A stretch of 64,000 nt of DNA from Sulfurimonas xiamenensis (GTDB taxonomy: Bacteria; Campylobacterota; Campylobacteria; Campylobacterales; Sulfurimonadaceae), in NCBI RefSeq assembly GCF_009258045.1, contig NZ_CP041166.1, forward strand, positions 992,001 through 1,056,000, read 5' to 3'. A program made the translations under genes and the position numbers. The notes under the pieces are model-generated. The model saw nothing but the letters and a program-made list of their open reading frames with translations, made no database searches and had not been told where the DNA came from. Below are positions 19,046 through 29,454 of this stretch, piece by piece (position 1 is the stretch's first letter; each line of letters begins with the position of its first letter).

Positions 19046-20113
19046 TTATTTTGCTGCATAATTAGCAATAATTGAGCCCATTTCACTTGTAGAGCATATC
19101 TCTTTAGCATCATATTGAGCTAAATCTTTTGTTCTATATCCCTCTTTTAATGCTCTTTTTACAGCGGCATCTATCTTATCTGCCGCATCATTTTCGCCAA
19201 GAGCGTATCTAAGCATCATTGAAGCCGATGAGATAGTTGCAATAGGGTTTGCAATTCCCTGTCCTGCAATATCAGGTGCTGAACCATGAATAGGCTCATA
19301 AACACCGATTTTTGCGCCGACGGAAGCCGATGGGAGAAGCCCTATAGAGCCTGAGAGCATACTTGCTTCATCGCTTAATATATCGCCGAAAATATTTCCG
19401 GTAAGCATTACATCAAACTGTCTAGGGTCGCGAATAAGCTGCATTGCAGCATTATCCACATACATATGAGAGAGTTCAACTTCAGGATACTCTTTTGAGA
19501 CTTCGGTAACTACATCTCTCCAAAGCTGAGATACATCTAAAACATTTGCTTTGTCGATTGAACAGACTCTCTTGCTTCTTGTCATAGCGATCTTAAAAGC
19601 TTGATGGGCAATTCTCACAATCTCATCACGAGTGTAGACCATAGTGTTGTAGCCCCTATTCTCATCACGCCCTTTTGGCTCGCCGAAATAGATTCCGCCG
19701 ATAAGCTCGCGAACAACCATCAAGTCAACGCCCTTAACGACTTCAGCCTTTAAAGAGGAAGCATTAATAAGTTCATCATATACAACCGCAGGACGCAGAT
19801 TTGCATAAACACCAAGCTCTTTACGGAATCTCAAAAGTCCGCTCTCAGGTCTTTTCTCACGGGGAAGATTATCCCATTTTGTACCGCCGATTGCACCAAA
19901 AAGCACTGCATCGCTGTTTAGAGAGATGTTAATCGTCTCTTGAGGAAGAGGATCGCCGGTGATATCGTAAGCGCAACCGCCCATTAAAGCCTCTTCATAA
20001 GAGAACTCTATATCACAGCATGAAGCTACCGCATCTAAAACTTTTACCGCTTCATCTATAATCTCCGGACCGATACCATCACCCTTTATAAGTGCAATTT
20101 TATATGTTTTCAT
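19046..20113 (-). CDS. leuB: 3-isopropylmalate dehydrogenase
   Basis: 355 residues, NAD-dependent beta-decarboxylating dehydrogenase of leucine synthesis. Visible motifs: 'GDGIGPEI' at 11-18, substrate-site '[15 protein letters not shown]' near 94-108, and metal/NAD segment '[11 protein letters not shown]' near 245 with '[17 protein letters not shown]' near 273. The start overlaps the leuD stop by one base (TAATG), so the two are coupled. Confidence 0.96.
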   Translation of the reverse strand: MKTYKIALIKGDGIGPEIIDEAVKVLDAVASCCDIEFSYEEALMGGCAYDITGDPLPQETINISLNSDAVLFGAIGGTKWDNLPREKRPESGLLRFRKELGVYANLRPAVVYDELINASSLKAEVVKGVDLMVVRELIGGIYFGEPKGRDENRGYNTMVYTRDEIVRIAHQAFKIAMTRSKRVCSIDKANVLDVSQLWRDVVTEVSKEYPEVELSHMYVDNAAMQLIRDPRQFDVMLTGNIFGDILSDEASMLSGSIGLLPSASVGAKIGVYEPIHGSAPDIAGQGIANPIATISSASMMLRYALGENDAADKIDAAVKRALKEGYRTKDLAQYDAKEICSTSEMGSIIANYAAK

Positions 20114-20616
20114 TATTTACCTTTAATCTCATTTTGTGCAAAATTCATAAGTCCGCCTGCATCTATAAGCTCTTGCATAAAAGCAGGGATAGGAGTAAAG
20201 CTATATGTTTTGCCTGATGTTTTGTTTGTAATAGTTCCATTATTCATGTCTATGCTTATTTCATCGCCCTCTGCAATCTCATGGCTCTCTTTAAGCTCAA
20301 ATATAGGAAGCCCCATGTTAAATGCGTTTCTATAGAAAATTCTTGCAAAAGTAGGAGCAATAACTGCTGCAACACCCGCTGCTTTAAGAGCTATAGGTGC
20401 ATGTTCACGCGAACTTCCACAACCAAAATTATCCTCCGCAACTATTACATCACCTCTGCTCATTTTGTTTACAAACTCAGGGTCAGCATCTTCCATAACA
20501 TGTTTTGCCAGCTCTTCAGGCACTGATGTATTCAAATAGCGAGCCGCTATAATTAAATCCGTATCAATATCTTTTCCAAATCTCCAAACTTTGCCGTCAA
20601 TATTTGCTTTTTGCAT
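20113..20616 (-). CDS. leuD: 3-isopropylmalate dehydratase small subunit
   Basis: 167 residues, the LeuD swivelling domain, with '[15 protein letters not shown]' near 13-27 and '[12 protein letters not shown]' near 63-74. It partners LeuC, not present here, to isomerise isopropylmalate. It is the short form typical of archaea and many Campylobacterota. A TATAAT box lies 38 bases upstream. Confidence 0.94.
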   Translation of the reverse strand: MQKANIDGKVWRFGKDIDTDLIIAARYLNTSVPEELAKHVMEDADPEFVNKMSRGDVIVAEDNFGCGSSREHAPIALKAAGVAAVIAPTFARIFYRNAFNMGLPIFELKESHEIAEGDEISIDMNNGTITNKTSGKTYSFTPIPAFMQELIDAGGLMNFAQNEIKGK

Positions 20617-20653
20617 ATAAATTCCTAATCATCTATTCTAAATTAATTTTGCG

Positions 20654-20659
20654 ATTATA
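20654..20659 (-). promoter_or_regulatory. Candidate -10 box for leuD-leuB
   Basis: TATAAT on the minus strand preceded by TGGG, 38 bases upstream of the leuD ATG. It probably drives leuD, leuB and perhaps purU-trmL. Confidence 0.45.
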
Positions 20660-20706
20660 CCCAAAATGAAATTTTAGTTTTATAAAGAGCCTTTATGATT
20701 TAAATA

Positions 20707-22236
20707 TTACTTTTTTAATTTCACTTCGTAAAGATCTTCTCTTCTGTCTTTTAAGTTTGTAACACCTCCAAATGTATGCAGCTCTTTTAAGAGATCCAAA
20801 TCAACATCCGCAACAAGTATCATCTCCGTGTTTGGTGTAGATTCCGCTTTTATACCGTTTGAAGGAAATGCAAAGTCACAAGGCGTAAATACTGCTGATT
20901 GTGCATACTGTATATCCATATTACTGACATTTGGCAGGTTTCCTACACATCCGGCAATGGCAACATAACACTCATTCTCTATCGCACGCGCCTGAGAGCA
21001 GACTCTTACCCTTGAGTAGCCATTTTGCGTATCCGTTAAAAACGGAACAAATAATATCTCCATCCCCTCTTTTGCCAGCAATCTTCCAAGCTCAGGAAAT
21101 TCGGTATCATAGCAAATCAACACACCTATCTTACCGCAGTCCGTATTGAATGTTTTAATCTCATCAGAACCTTTTAAACCCCAGATGCGCTCTTCATCCG
21201 GTGTTACATGTATCTTTGAGTATTTCTCGGTAGTACCGTCGCGTCTGCATAAAAAACCTACATTGTAAAGATGCCCATCAACGAGTTCAGGCATGCTTCC
21301 TGTGATAATATTTATATTGTATGAGATAGCCAGCTTTGAAAACTCATCACGAAATCTCTTCGTGTAGCCTGCGAGCTCTCTTATCGCCTCTGCTTCGTTT
21401 AGATGGTTATGTTTTGACATTAACGGTGCATTAAAAAATTCCGGAAAGAGCGCAAAATCACTTCTATAATTTGATACAGCGTTTATAAAATATTCTGCTT
21501 GTTCAAGCACCTCTTCGATGTTATTGTACGGTCTTACTTGCCACTGAATTAGACCGAGCCTTATTACAGTTTTTTGCGTAAGCGGATTTTTCTTAGGTTG
21601 TGTATAGTAAATATTATTCCAGCCCAAAAGTGCTGCATATTCACAACTCTCTTTATCTCCCTCAAGATAGTTTTTAATTACGCGCCTTACACTAAAATCA
21701 TTTGAGAGTTGAAAATTTAATACCGGATCATCAATCTCTTTCTCTTTTACCTTTTGAATATACTCTCTTGGAGTGATTTTATTTGCATATTTGGAGTAAT
21801 TCGGCAACCTGCCTCCAAAGATTATTCCTTTTAAATTCAGCTCTTCGCATAGCTCTTTTCTATAGTCATAAAGCCTTCTTCCAAGCCTTAAGCCTCGATA
21901 TTTTTTACTTACAAAAACATCAACGCCGTAAAGAATATTACCAAGAGGATTGAAGGTGTCAAATGTATAGTTTCCTGTTATCTGCTTGTATGTGTGATTA
22001 TCTTCAAATTTATCATAATCAACAATCAAACTTAGCGCAAAACCTGCAAATTCACCGTCTATTTTTATGCTTACCTGCCCTTTTGGAAATTTGTTGATCA
22101 AAATAGCAAGTTCTTCTCTGCTCCATGTGGAATCTTTTAGATGTCTATATTCATCTTTCATTAGATCTACCACTGCTTCATAATCATCCATTTCTAAATA
22201 ATTTAACTCAATTTTTTCTATATTTTTTAAATTCAT
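20707..22236 (-). CDS. GNAT acetyltransferase - carbon-nitrogen hydrolase fusion
   Basis: 509 residues in two domains. Residues 1-215 form a GNAT acetyltransferase with the acetyl-CoA loop region 'KKYRGLRLGRRLYDYR' near 111-126. Residues 225-505 form a nitrilase-superfamily amidase with the triad Glu266 (FPEFF), Lys341 (YSKIHV) and Cys375 (LICYD). The fusion suggests sequential acylation and amide hydrolysis on one substrate, or acyl transfer. The substrate is unknown. This fused architecture recurs in bacteria. No pathway partners are adjacent. Confidence 0.85.
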   Translation of the reverse strand: MNLKNIEKIELNYLEMDDYEAVVDLMKDEYRHLKDSTWSREELAILINKFPKGQVSIKIDGEFAGFALSLIVDYDKFEDNHTYKQITGNYTFDTFNPLGNILYGVDVFVSKKYRGLRLGRRLYDYRKELCEELNLKGIIFGGRLPNYSKYANKITPREYIQKVKEKEIDDPVLNFQLSNDFSVRRVIKNYLEGDKESCEYAALLGWNNIYYTQPKKNPLTQKTVIRLGLIQWQVRPYNNIEEVLEQAEYFINAVSNYRSDFALFPEFFNAPLMSKHNHLNEAEAIRELAGYTKRFRDEFSKLAISYNINIITGSMPELVDGHLYNVGFLCRRDGTTEKYSKIHVTPDEERIWGLKGSDEIKTFNTDCGKIGVLICYDTEFPELGRLLAKEGMEILFVPFLTDTQNGYSRVRVCSQARAIENECYVAIAGCVGNLPNVSNMDIQYAQSAVFTPCDFAFPSNGIKAESTPNTEMILVADVDLDLLKELHTFGGVTNLKDRREDLYEVKLKK

Positions 22237-22297
22237 AAAAATTCCTATTTGTATTTTTTTTCATATATTTCAAATTAAAACAATATTTTAATTTGAA

Positions 22298-22303
22298 ATT
22301 ATA
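22298..22303 (-). promoter_or_regulatory. Candidate -10 box for the GNAT-nitrilase gene
   Basis: TATAAT on the minus strand, 62 bases upstream of the ATG at 22236, within the AT-rich divergent gap to rpoD. Confidence 0.35.
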
Positions 22304-22376
22304 CTAAAAGTAATTTTATATATCTTATATAATATTTTACTATCTATATAAGAAGAGAAAATTAAGACTATTTGGG

Positions 22377-22382
22377 TATAAT
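22377..22382 (+). promoter_or_regulatory. Candidate -10 box for rpoD
   Basis: TATAAT in TTTGGGTATAATCC, 44 bases upstream of the rpoD ATG, with AAGGTG as the ribosome-binding site. Confidence 0.5.
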
Positions 22383-22425
22383 CCACCTTTGAAAAAACTT
22401 AACAAGCCAACAAGGTGCATTATAC

Positions 22426-24282
22426 ATGACAGCAAAAGAACTCAATAAAGCTATTGAAACATTTTTTACAAATCAAAAACCAAAAGAGTGTTTAACTTAT
22501 GAATCACTTATAGACCTTTTTGATAAGCAGCCAACCACCGCACAAGCAAATAATATCTATAAACTTATACAAAAATATAAAGCTTGTATATACACATCAT
22601 CCGAACATGCAAAACTTCTTAACGACAAAGAGGCAGAAGCAAGAAGAAGCGCTCAAAGAAAGATGATTGAAAACAATGAAACTGACAATTTTGATATATT
22701 AAAAGAGCATGAGCTTTTAGAATGGTCTCGTTCAGATTCTCCTGTTCGTATGTATCTTCGAGAAATGGGACAAATTCCGCTTTTAACAAAAGAAGAAGAG
22801 ATAGAAATCTCAAAAAAAATAGAAGCCGGAGAGAGCATAATTATCGATGCTATATGCTCTGTTCCATACCTGATAGATTTTATCCTGGATTACAAAGAAC
22901 CACTGATTAATCGTGAAAGAAGAGTAAAAGAGTTATTTAAAAGTTTTGAAGATGACAACGATGATTCGGATAATGATGATGACAATGATGATAATGAAGA
23001 GAGTGAGAATGAAAAAACATTAACAGTAAAAGACAAAACCAGAGTTGAAAAAGTTACTATAAGTTTCAAAGCACTAGAAAAAGCTAAAAAAGAGTGGATA
23101 AAAACAGCAGAGAAAGCACCTGAAAATTTAGACGGAGAACTTACGCCTGAAATTATCTACTATTATCTGGCTATTACATACAAAAAAGCTATTTTAAAAG
23201 AAACACTATTAGACTTAGGTCCTACTTCTAAACTTATAAACGAACTTGTAAAAGCTATGGAAACTGCACTTAAAAGTGATGAAGGGTATGATAAAGAGTT
23301 AAAAAGATTAGAGTATAAACTTCCACTATTCAATGCTACGCTCAAAGCAAATCATAAAATTTTACTTGAAAAAATTTGTGATTTAAATAAAGAGGACATT
23401 GCTACAATGGTTCCTGAAGCTACTATGGTCAGTACATATATGGAGATTAAAAAGCTTGTACAAACCAAAGAGGCTTCAAAAAACAGCTTTGACATGGAAC
23501 CTGAAAAGCTAGCAGATATTTTAGAGCAGATCAAACGCGGTAAAAATATCTCTGAAATCTCAAAAACTAAGATGGCAAAATCAAACCTAAGACTTGTAGT
23601 ATCCATTGCAAAAAGATATACAAACCGCGGTCTTCCATTTCTTGATCTAATTCAAGAGGGAAATATTGGTCTTATGAAAGCAGTTGATAAATTTGAATAT
23701 CAAAAAGGTTATAAATTTTCAACATATGCAACATGGTGGATCCGTCAAGCAATTTCGCGTGCTATAGCTGATCAAGCAAGAACTATTCGTATCCCGATAC
23801 ATATGATAGAGACAATCAACCGTATCAATAAAATTATGCGTAAACACCTTCAAGAACATGGAAAAGAGCCTGATGTTGAAATAATCGCACAAGAAGTCGG
23901 ACTTTCTGTTGAAAAAGTTAAAAATGTAATTAAGATTACAAAAGAGCCGATAAGTCTTGAAGCGCCTATAGGCAGTGAAGATGATGGGCGTTTTGGTGAC
24001 TTTATTGAAGATAAAACATCATTGTCACCATCTGATTCAATTCTTAAAGATGATTTAAGAGTCCAGATAGAGAGTGTTTTAGAACAATTAAATGAAAGAG
24101 AAAAAGCTGTTATTAAACTTCGTTTTGGAATTATGGATGATGAGTCTGACAGAACACTTGAAGAGATAGGAAAAGAGCTAAGTGTAACGCGTGAAAGAGT
24201 CCGCCAAATCGAATCAAGCGCAATTAAAAAACTAAAACATCCTAAAGTAGGAAGAAAACTTAAAAACTATATGGAAGAGTAA
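22426..24282 (+). CDS. rpoD: RNA polymerase sigma factor RpoD (sigma-70)
   Basis: 618 residues. Region 1.2 includes '[17 protein letters not shown]' near 104-120. An acidic Asp/Asn-rich spacer lies near 178-196. Region 2.3/2.4 has '[20 protein letters not shown]' wording near 425-444, and region 4 has '[20 protein letters not shown]' near 580. It directs RNA polymerase to housekeeping promoters. It is divergent from the GNAT-nitrilase gene and followed after 11 bases by a PAS/kinase-like gene. Confidence 0.97.
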   Translation: MTAKELNKAIETFFTNQKPKECLTYESLIDLFDKQPTTAQANNIYKLIQKYKACIYTSSEHAKLLNDKEAEARRSAQRKMIENNETDNFDILKEHELLEWSRSDSPVRMYLREMGQIPLLTKEEEIEISKKIEAGESIIIDAICSVPYLIDFILDYKEPLINRERRVKELFKSFEDDNDDSDNDDDNDDNEESENEKTLTVKDKTRVEKVTISFKALEKAKKEWIKTAEKAPENLDGELTPEIIYYYLAITYKKAILKETLLDLGPTSKLINELVKAMETALKSDEGYDKELKRLEYKLPLFNATLKANHKILLEKICDLNKEDIATMVPEATMVSTYMEIKKLVQTKEASKNSFDMEPEKLADILEQIKRGKNISEISKTKMAKSNLRLVVSIAKRYTNRGLPFLDLIQEGNIGLMKAVDKFEYQKGYKFSTYATWWIRQAISRAIADQARTIRIPIHMIETINRINKIMRKHLQEHGKEPDVEIIAQEVGLSVEKVKNVIKITKEPISLEAPIGSEDDGRFGDFIEDKTSLSPSDSILKDDLRVQIESVLEQLNEREKAVIKLRFGIMDDESDRTLEEIGKELSVTRERVRQIESSAIKKLKHPKVGRKLKNYMEE

Positions 24283-24293
24283 CGAACAAAAAT

Positions 24294-24977
24294 ATGACAT
24301 TTGAGCAACAATGGATTGAATATGACTACAACCCTTTTGTGCTCTTTAGTTCAAACGGAAAAGTTATATCATTAAACTCACAGGCACAATTTTTACTTGG
24401 TGCAGCAACCACTGAAGAGCTTTTTAATCTTGCGACAACATATGCAAATGTGTCATTTGGTTTTAAAACAACTTTTATTGAGCTAGAGTTTGGAAGATAT
24501 AGGTTTTTTGCTTTAACTGTGGGGTATGAAAATGATGATGCAATAGGTATAAAATTATATCAGTCACCCTCTTTTAAACTAAACAATCAAAAACTTATAG
24601 GTGAACCGACAAATATCTATACATTAGTTGATCTATGCATAGCGACATATTCTATTAATTCAAAAATTATTTTTGAAAAAGATTTTGATCCTACAATTCC
24701 CGAAATCATTATAGATTCAAATAATTTTATAAAACTGCTAAATAAAATATACTCTTGTTATGCGGAGAATGCAAAAATTTCAACAAAAATATTTTACAGA
24801 GTCGGTGAACATATTAAATTTGATGAAAAAAAATATAGTATTTTTTCCATTGAAATAAGTTCACAAAACAGTAACAAAGAAAAAATAAATGAGTTAAAAG
24901 TTTTTACTGCAAATACAAATTTTTATATTGATATTCAAAAAAAGATAACCATAAACATCCCTATGATTACCTCTTAA
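24294..24977 (+). CDS. PAS-like / degenerate histidine kinase-like protein
   Basis: 227 residues. The N-terminal part ('NPFVLFSSNGKVISLNSQAQFLLG') reads like a PAS domain. The C-terminal half has 'IPEIIIDSNNFIKLLNKIYSCYAENA', which recalls the N-box region of histidine kinase ATPase domains, but no phospho-acceptor His box or G-boxes are seen. It is probably cotranscribed with rpoD and overlaps the convergent gene's stop by 4 bases. The family assignment is tentative, and a regulatory partner for transcription is only a guess. Confidence 0.5.
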   Translation: MTFEQQWIEYDYNPFVLFSSNGKVISLNSQAQFLLGAATTEELFNLATTYANVSFGFKTTFIELEFGRYRFFALTVGYENDDAIGIKLYQSPSFKLNNQKLIGEPTNIYTLVDLCIATYSINSKIIFEKDFDPTIPEIIIDSNNFIKLLNKIYSCYAENAKISTKIFYRVGEHIKFDEKKYSIFSIEISSQNSNKEKINELKVFTANTNFYIDIQKKITINIPMITS

Positions 24978-25498
24978 AATAGATCTTTTGAAACAATATA
25001 ACCTACTATGATTCCTACAAGCAGAGATGGGAGATAAGTAGATATATCAAGTACCTGATTGTTTTTAAGTGCTATAAAACCTAAAATCAAAAACAGATAT
25101 GGAATAAGCCTAAAGAGTGAAATACTTGCTCTGCCGCTTTTTTTAATATCTTTGACATTTAATATTTTTATCTTTTTTTTCTCTTCTTTAACGATAGCCT
25201 TCAAATCAAGCTCATCTATTGGCGCCTCGTTTATATCCATATCATTGTAAAGTTCATAAGGGTCTTCTATGGTATCTAAAAGATCTCTTTTTTCATTAAT
25301 ATTTTGAGAATCAACTTCACTTTTTACTGTTCTCTTATAGGCATATATTGAACCTAAAATGATAAAAAAACTGCTTAAAAATGCTATTTGCAAATTTATA
25401 AAGAATTCAAAAGAGATAATATTTGTCAACAAAATTATTGATTCGACAAAAACTATAAGTTTAATAGTTTTTTTCACTCTCATCCTCATCTTCATCAT
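24974..25498 (-). CDS. Membrane protein, function unknown
   Basis: Up to 174 residues, with hydrophobic helices at about 10-30 and 33-50, a charged acidic middle part, and two more helices near 125-170. The first ATG overlaps the upstream gene by 38 bases. A GTG at 25477 with ATGAGGA before it is an equally good start. I recognise no named family. It is the third gene of a hemL operon, next to an AtpI/AtpZ-like protein, so an association with membrane assembly is possible. Confidence 0.55.
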   Translation of the reverse strand: MMKMRMRVKKTIKLIVFVESIILLTNIISFEFFINLQIAFLSSFFIILGSIYAYKRTVKSEVDSQNINEKRDLLDTIEDPYELYNDMDINEAPIDELDLKAIVKEEKKKIKILNVKDIKKSGRASISLFRLIPYLFLILGFIALKNNQVLDISTYLPSLLVGIIVGYIVSKDLF

Positions 25499-25787
25499 CT
25501 TGAAGCTGTTTTTTTATAGCATAACGAGGCTCTTTTGCTAACTCTTCATACTCTTTATACTGCTTTGAATATGCTTTATAAACATTTAATATAGCCGCTG
25601 CAATACCTATAAAAACTCCTATCCATAAAGTCCAACCGGCACCTGTTAAGTTTTTAAGCAAGATGCCTATACCAACACCCATAACAACTGCAACTGCTAT
25701 GGAAATGCCCAATGACAGATTGTCAGCTGCCTCTATAATCGGTTTTATTTTAGGAGTTTTTTCTTCCTTTTTTTCATTTTCAACCAT
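25461..25787 (-). CDS. AtpZ/AtpI-like membrane protein
   Basis: 108 residues with two adjacent membrane helices at about 27-45 and 52-70 and a Gly-rich turn '[20 protein letters not shown]', typical of the AtpZ/AtpI family linked to F-type ATP synthase rotor assembly and magnesium transport. The C-terminus is highly acidic. The start overlaps the hemL stop by 8 bases. No atp genes are in the window, so the ATP-synthase role is by family resemblance only. Confidence 0.65.
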   Translation of the reverse strand: MVENEKKEEKTPKIKPIIEAADNLSLGISIAVAVVMGVGIGILLKNLTGAGWTLWIGVFIGIAAAILNVYKAYSKQYKEYEELAKEPRYAIKKQLQDDEDEDESEKNY

Positions 25788-27072
25788 TTGTTATCTCTTT
25801 AAAAACTTTAGCACTCGCTTTTATCGTATCTTCTATCATCTCATCTGTAACTGCAGTTGAAATAAAACCGGTTTCATAGAGTGAACATGCAAAATAAAAT
25901 CCTTCTTGAAGCATTTTAGAGTGAAACTTAGCAAAAAGTTCTGCGTCAGAGTTAGATGCATCGGCAAAGTTTTTAACAGGTTTTTCATTAAAAAAGAAAC
26001 CAAACATGCTCCCTCTTGTATCTATCTGCATAGGTATACCAAAAGATTCTGCCTCTTTTTTCATTCCCTCAACCAATCTTTTTGCCCTTTGATTAAGAAC
26101 TGAGATCACTTGCGCATTTGCCTTTAGTTTAGAGATGGCAGCAAGTCCTGCAGCCATTGCAACAGGATTTCCGCTTAATGTTCCTGCTTGATAAACCGGA
26201 CCCTCAGGTGAGAGTTTTGCCATTATCTCGGCTCTTGCACCAAAAGCACCCACTGGCATACCGCCGCCGATAACTTTCCCAAGCGTAACAATATCCGGCT
26301 TTACTCCCGTAATAGACTCTGCTCCATTTACACTAGCGCGGAAACCGCTCATAACTTCATCAAATATAAGCAAAGTTCCATTGGCATCACAAAGCTCTCT
26401 TAGCTCATGTAAGAACTCTTTATCTGCAGGAACTAATCCCATATTTCCCGCGATTGGCTCTATAATTACACATGCAATCTCACTTGAGTCTTTAAAACAT
26501 TTTTTTACACTTTCTATATTGTTATATTCAGCTAAAAGAGTATGTTTTGTAAAATCAGCCGGAACACCTGGTGAACTAGGATTTCCAAATGTAGCAGCGC
26601 CACTTCCTGCCTGAACTAAAAGAGAGTCGCTGTGTCCATGATAACATCCAGTAAATTTTACAATATCATCTCGTCCGGTGTATCCACGAGCAAGGCGTAT
26701 TGCACTCATAACAGCTTCTGTTCCGCTGCTAACAAATCTAATCTTGTCAATAGAATCAAACATTGATACAACAAGCTCAGCCAAATCACTCTCGGCTTGT
26801 GTCGGCGCACCAAAACTAAGTCCATGTTTTACTGCTTCTATAACAGCACTCTCTATCGCTTCATCTCTATGTCCAAATAGCAAAGGTCCCCAACTTTGTA
26901 CAAAATCTATATATCTATTTCCATCTATATCAATTAAATATGCTCCATCTCCTTCTGCAATAAACAGAGGAGTTCCTCCAACACTGCTAAATGCTCTAAC
27001 CGGAGAATTTACTCCACCTGGAATTAAATTTTGTGCCTGTTTGAAAGCTTTTAATGAATTATCTATACTCAA
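25780..27072 (-). CDS. hemL: Glutamate-1-semialdehyde 2,1-aminomutase
   Basis: 430 residues, PLP-dependent class III aminotransferase fold. It converts glutamate-1-semialdehyde to 5-aminolevulinate in the C5 haem pathway. The PLP Lys lies in '[17 protein letters not shown]' near 270, with 'FDEVMSGFR' near 240. The start is TTG ([10 protein letters not shown]) with AAGGTGA upstream, since no ATG precedes the conserved N-terminus. A TATAAT box lies 34 bases upstream. Confidence 0.95.
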   Translation of the reverse strand: MSIDNSLKAFKQAQNLIPGGVNSPVRAFSSVGGTPLFIAEGDGAYLIDIDGNRYIDFVQSWGPLLFGHRDEAIESAVIEAVKHGLSFGAPTQAESDLAELVVSMFDSIDKIRFVSSGTEAVMSAIRLARGYTGRDDIVKFTGCYHGHSDSLLVQAGSGAATFGNPSSPGVPADFTKHTLLAEYNNIESVKKCFKDSSEIACVIIEPIAGNMGLVPADKEFLHELRELCDANGTLLIFDEVMSGFRASVNGAESITGVKPDIVTLGKVIGGGMPVGAFGARAEIMAKLSPEGPVYQAGTLSGNPVAMAAGLAAISKLKANAQVISVLNQRAKRLVEGMKKEAESFGIPMQIDTRGSMFGFFFNEKPVKNFADASNSDAELFAKFHSKMLQEGFYFACSLYETGFISTAVTDEMIEDTIKASAKVFKEITNG

Positions 27073-27105
27073 TTTTTCACCTTGTTGTTGTGTTTGATTT
27101 TTGTA

Positions 27106-27111
27106 ATTATA
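27106..27111 (-). promoter_or_regulatory. Candidate -10 box for hemL
   Basis: TATAAT on the minus strand, 34 bases before the hemL TTG start, in the divergent gap to the TonB-like gene. Confidence 0.45.
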
Positions 27112-27168
27112 GCTAATAACTATTAATCTATGTTGGTTATAATAATTGAAATTTTTTTAAGGAATTAC

Positions 27169-28110
27169 TTGAATCGTTCATATTTTGCCCTCTTTGTAGC
27201 TCTTTTAATTCATATTTTGCTGCTGCTTATATTTTGGTTTCTTGGCACTATAACACCGGAAATTGAAAAAAAAGAGAATAAAAAAGAGAATAAAATAAAA
27301 ATTTCATTAAAAGAGATGCCAAAAAAGCATAAGGATAGCGGAGATATTAAAAAAGAGGATACTAAAAAACCAAAAGAGATAGCTCCCCCTATGCCAAAAG
27401 GGAGTCAACTTAAAAAAATAGAAAATTCTCTGCAACAAAAACCGCCTATAGAGTTTAAGCCAAAAAAAGTTCAACCAACAAAGAGCAAAAAATTACCTAT
27501 GGAAAAAGCAAAATCTATTGTTGAACAAAAAAAAGTTGAACAAAAGATAAAAAAAGAGAGCAAGGTTGAAATCAAACAGCCAAAAATAGAACCTCTTCCG
27601 CCGACTAAGCCATATATACCTTTAACATCTCTGCCAACACCTCCGAAAAAGGAAAAAGAGAGTAAAAAAGAGTCTTACGACTGGTTATATGAGGATAGAT
27701 CAAAAGAGGAAAAAAAGACAAAAGAGAGTAAAAAAGAGAACGGAAGCAGTATTGGAAATTCAAATTTAAAAGAGCTTTACGGAGATGAGTTTGGCAAGCT
27801 GACCCCGGGACAGCAAAAATATCTTATTGACAATCAAGAGATAATGAGAAGAATAACGCAAGAGGTTTTAAATAGGGTAGCCAGAGTAAACCTTTCAAGA
27901 GATATAAATGTAAACAGTACAAACATCGTAGAGTTTTATCTTCATCCAAATGGAGATATGACAGATTTTAAATTTCTCAAAAAAAGCGGGTATTATGTTT
28001 TAGACGATACTACAAAAGAGACGATTGAATACGCTTACAGCAGATATCCACGGCCAAATGAAAAAATATTAGTTCGATACAATGTTTTTTATAATTTGGC
28101 CGGATACTAA
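27169..28110 (+). CDS. TonB/TolA-like energy transducer
   Basis: 313 residues from a TTG at 27169, chosen for its AAGGA site five bases upstream. A frame extension to 27130 lacks such a site. One N-terminal membrane helix (about 6-25) is followed by a long Lys/Pro/Glu-rich stalk (about 30-220) that spans the periplasm, and a TonB-type C-terminal domain with 'IVEFYLHPNGDMTDF' near 260 and 'YSRYPRPNEKILVRYN'. It couples the proton gradient to outer-membrane receptors or Tol. No exbBD or tol genes are adjacent. Confidence 0.75.
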   Translation: MNRSYFALFVALLIHILLLLIFWFLGTITPEIEKKENKKENKIKISLKEMPKKHKDSGDIKKEDTKKPKEIAPPMPKGSQLKKIENSLQQKPPIEFKPKKVQPTKSKKLPMEKAKSIVEQKKVEQKIKKESKVEIKQPKIEPLPPTKPYIPLTSLPTPPKKEKESKKESYDWLYEDRSKEEKKTKESKKENGSSIGNSNLKELYGDEFGKLTPGQQKYLIDNQEIMRRITQEVLNRVARVNLSRDINVNSTNIVEFYLHPNGDMTDFKFLKKSGYYVLDDTTKETIEYAYSRYPRPNEKILVRYNVFYNLAGY

Positions 28111-28116
28111 CTCAAT

Positions 28117-29055
28117 TTATTCCTGCTTATTTTTGTTTAGCAGTGCCAATGCTCCCTTATATATAGGTTCATCTATATATCCGTACTCATCATCTTCAAA
28201 ACCAGTCATCCCCTCTTCTCTTTTAAGTTCAAAGAGTTTAATTATAGTTTTGGCTCTCATAATTTCTCGCTCTTCATCTGCAAATTTTTTATTAACAAGC
28301 TTGGCCTGCTCAGGAGAAATACACCCTTTTGAATCATAACCCATGATTTTTTCTAAAGATATCCATTGTTCAAATTCATCTAATTTTTTAAATTCCTGAT
28401 ATACAAAAGAAACTGCTTTTACATCAATTGTTTTACATGTAATCAAAAAATGTGACAAAATATATGTCATAGTTGGATTATCTATATTTATCAAACTTTG
28501 TGGAAGATTCATATCTGCAAAAAGATCCAGTATGCCAAGATAAAATGTTGTAACTCTTTTATCCACTTTTAAAAGTGCTAAATTATTCCAAGCCTCTTTT
28601 GTTTCTATTGAGAGATGCAGTTCTGTTTTTTCATCCAAGAGTGCATAAACTGATTCTACCTCTTTTGGATCTTTTATTTTTGGAACTCTAATTGCATCAG
28701 GCATAAATTGATTTAAGTATGCTATCTCTTCAAATCCTCCCTCGTTAAGAGCATTTACACGAACCACCAATTTTTTATCACATTTTTTATAATAAGATAA
28801 AAATATAGCGCACAAAACAAGACCAAAAGGTTTATCCTCTTTGCTTACACCATCTTCAAGATTTAAAATTATACAATCAGCCTCAACCGATTCTATTTTT
28901 GTCAGGTGATCTATATTATTGCATGAAAGCATTAAAGCCGAACGAAAATCTTTTCTTCTGTTTATCATTCTATATGTTGGGGTTGCCAACGCATCAAGTG
29001 CCACTAAATCTCTACTATCATAAGCAGCTTGTATCTCTTTTAAATTATTTAACAT
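28117..29055 (-). CDS. HpcH/HpaI aldolase / citrate lyase beta-like protein
   Basis: 312 residues with the CitE-like TIM barrel: 'CIILNLEDGV' near 61-70 with the metal-site Glu-Asp, 'LVVRVNALNEGG' near 94, and 'ELHLSIET' near 147. The superfamily cleaves or forms C-C bonds in acyl-CoA substrates. No CitD/CitF partners are nearby, so it is not a citrate lyase subunit in the usual operon. Its start overlaps... the downstream end of the monoheme cytochrome gene by 11 bases, implying co-expression. Confidence 0.72.
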   Translation of the reverse strand: MLNNLKEIQAAYDSRDLVALDALATPTYRMINRRKDFRSALMLSCNNIDHLTKIESVEADCIILNLEDGVSKEDKPFGLVLCAIFLSYYKKCDKKLVVRVNALNEGGFEEIAYLNQFMPDAIRVPKIKDPKEVESVYALLDEKTELHLSIETKEAWNNLALLKVDKRVTTFYLGILDLFADMNLPQSLINIDNPTMTYILSHFLITCKTIDVKAVSFVYQEFKKLDEFEQWISLEKIMGYDSKGCISPEQAKLVNKKFADEEREIMRAKTIIKLFELKREEGMTGFEDDEYGYIDEPIYKGALALLNKNKQE

Positions 29056-29395
29056 TTGATATATTCTCTTTCTTTTTTTCTTGCAGATAAAAATAGAGTG
29101 CCTTAATCTCTTTTTGAGTTAAAAAATATCTTGGCATACCATTTTTTCTCACATTTAGTGATTTAAAAAAATCATTAAAATCCATACTGTTTATTACCGG
29201 ACCGACAAAACTTTTTTTTTCATTTTTATGTTCATATGTAGCTACAATCCTGCCCTCACCAAATTCTCCATGACATTTATGGCACCCTATGCCTCTTGGG
29301 TTTTTATAAAGAGAAGAAGCATACTCCAAAGGTGTAATAAAACTACTCTCAGCCAATAAAGAAAATGGCAATAATAAAAACAAAGCATTTCTCAT
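29045..29395 (-). CDS. Monoheme cytochrome c
   Basis: 116 residues with a signal peptide (MRNALFLLLPFSLLA) and a single haem site CHKCH near 38-42, then 'NGMPRYFLTQKEIKALYFYLQ', whose Met is the likely axial ligand region. The ATG at 29395 is preferred: AAAGG lies seven bases upstream, and longer frames would run into the folD start. It is a small soluble periplasmic electron carrier of class I type. Confidence 0.78.
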   Translation of the reverse strand: MRNALFLLLPFSLLAESSFITPLEYASSLYKNPRGIGCHKCHGEFGEGRIVATYEHKNEKKSFVGPVINSMDFNDFFKSLNVRKNGMPRYFLTQKEIKALYFYLQEKKKENISNVK

Positions 29396-29420
29396 AAAGC
29401 GACCTTTTAACATATAAAGG

Positions 29421-29426
29421 TATAAT
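29421..29426 (+). promoter_or_regulatory. Candidate -10 box for the folD operon
   Basis: TATAAT 29 bases upstream of the folD ATG, with GAGGT as ribosome-binding site. It lies between the divergent cytochrome and folD starts. Confidence 0.5.
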
Positions 29427-29454
29427 AACAAAAAAATAATATTATGAGGTTTAA

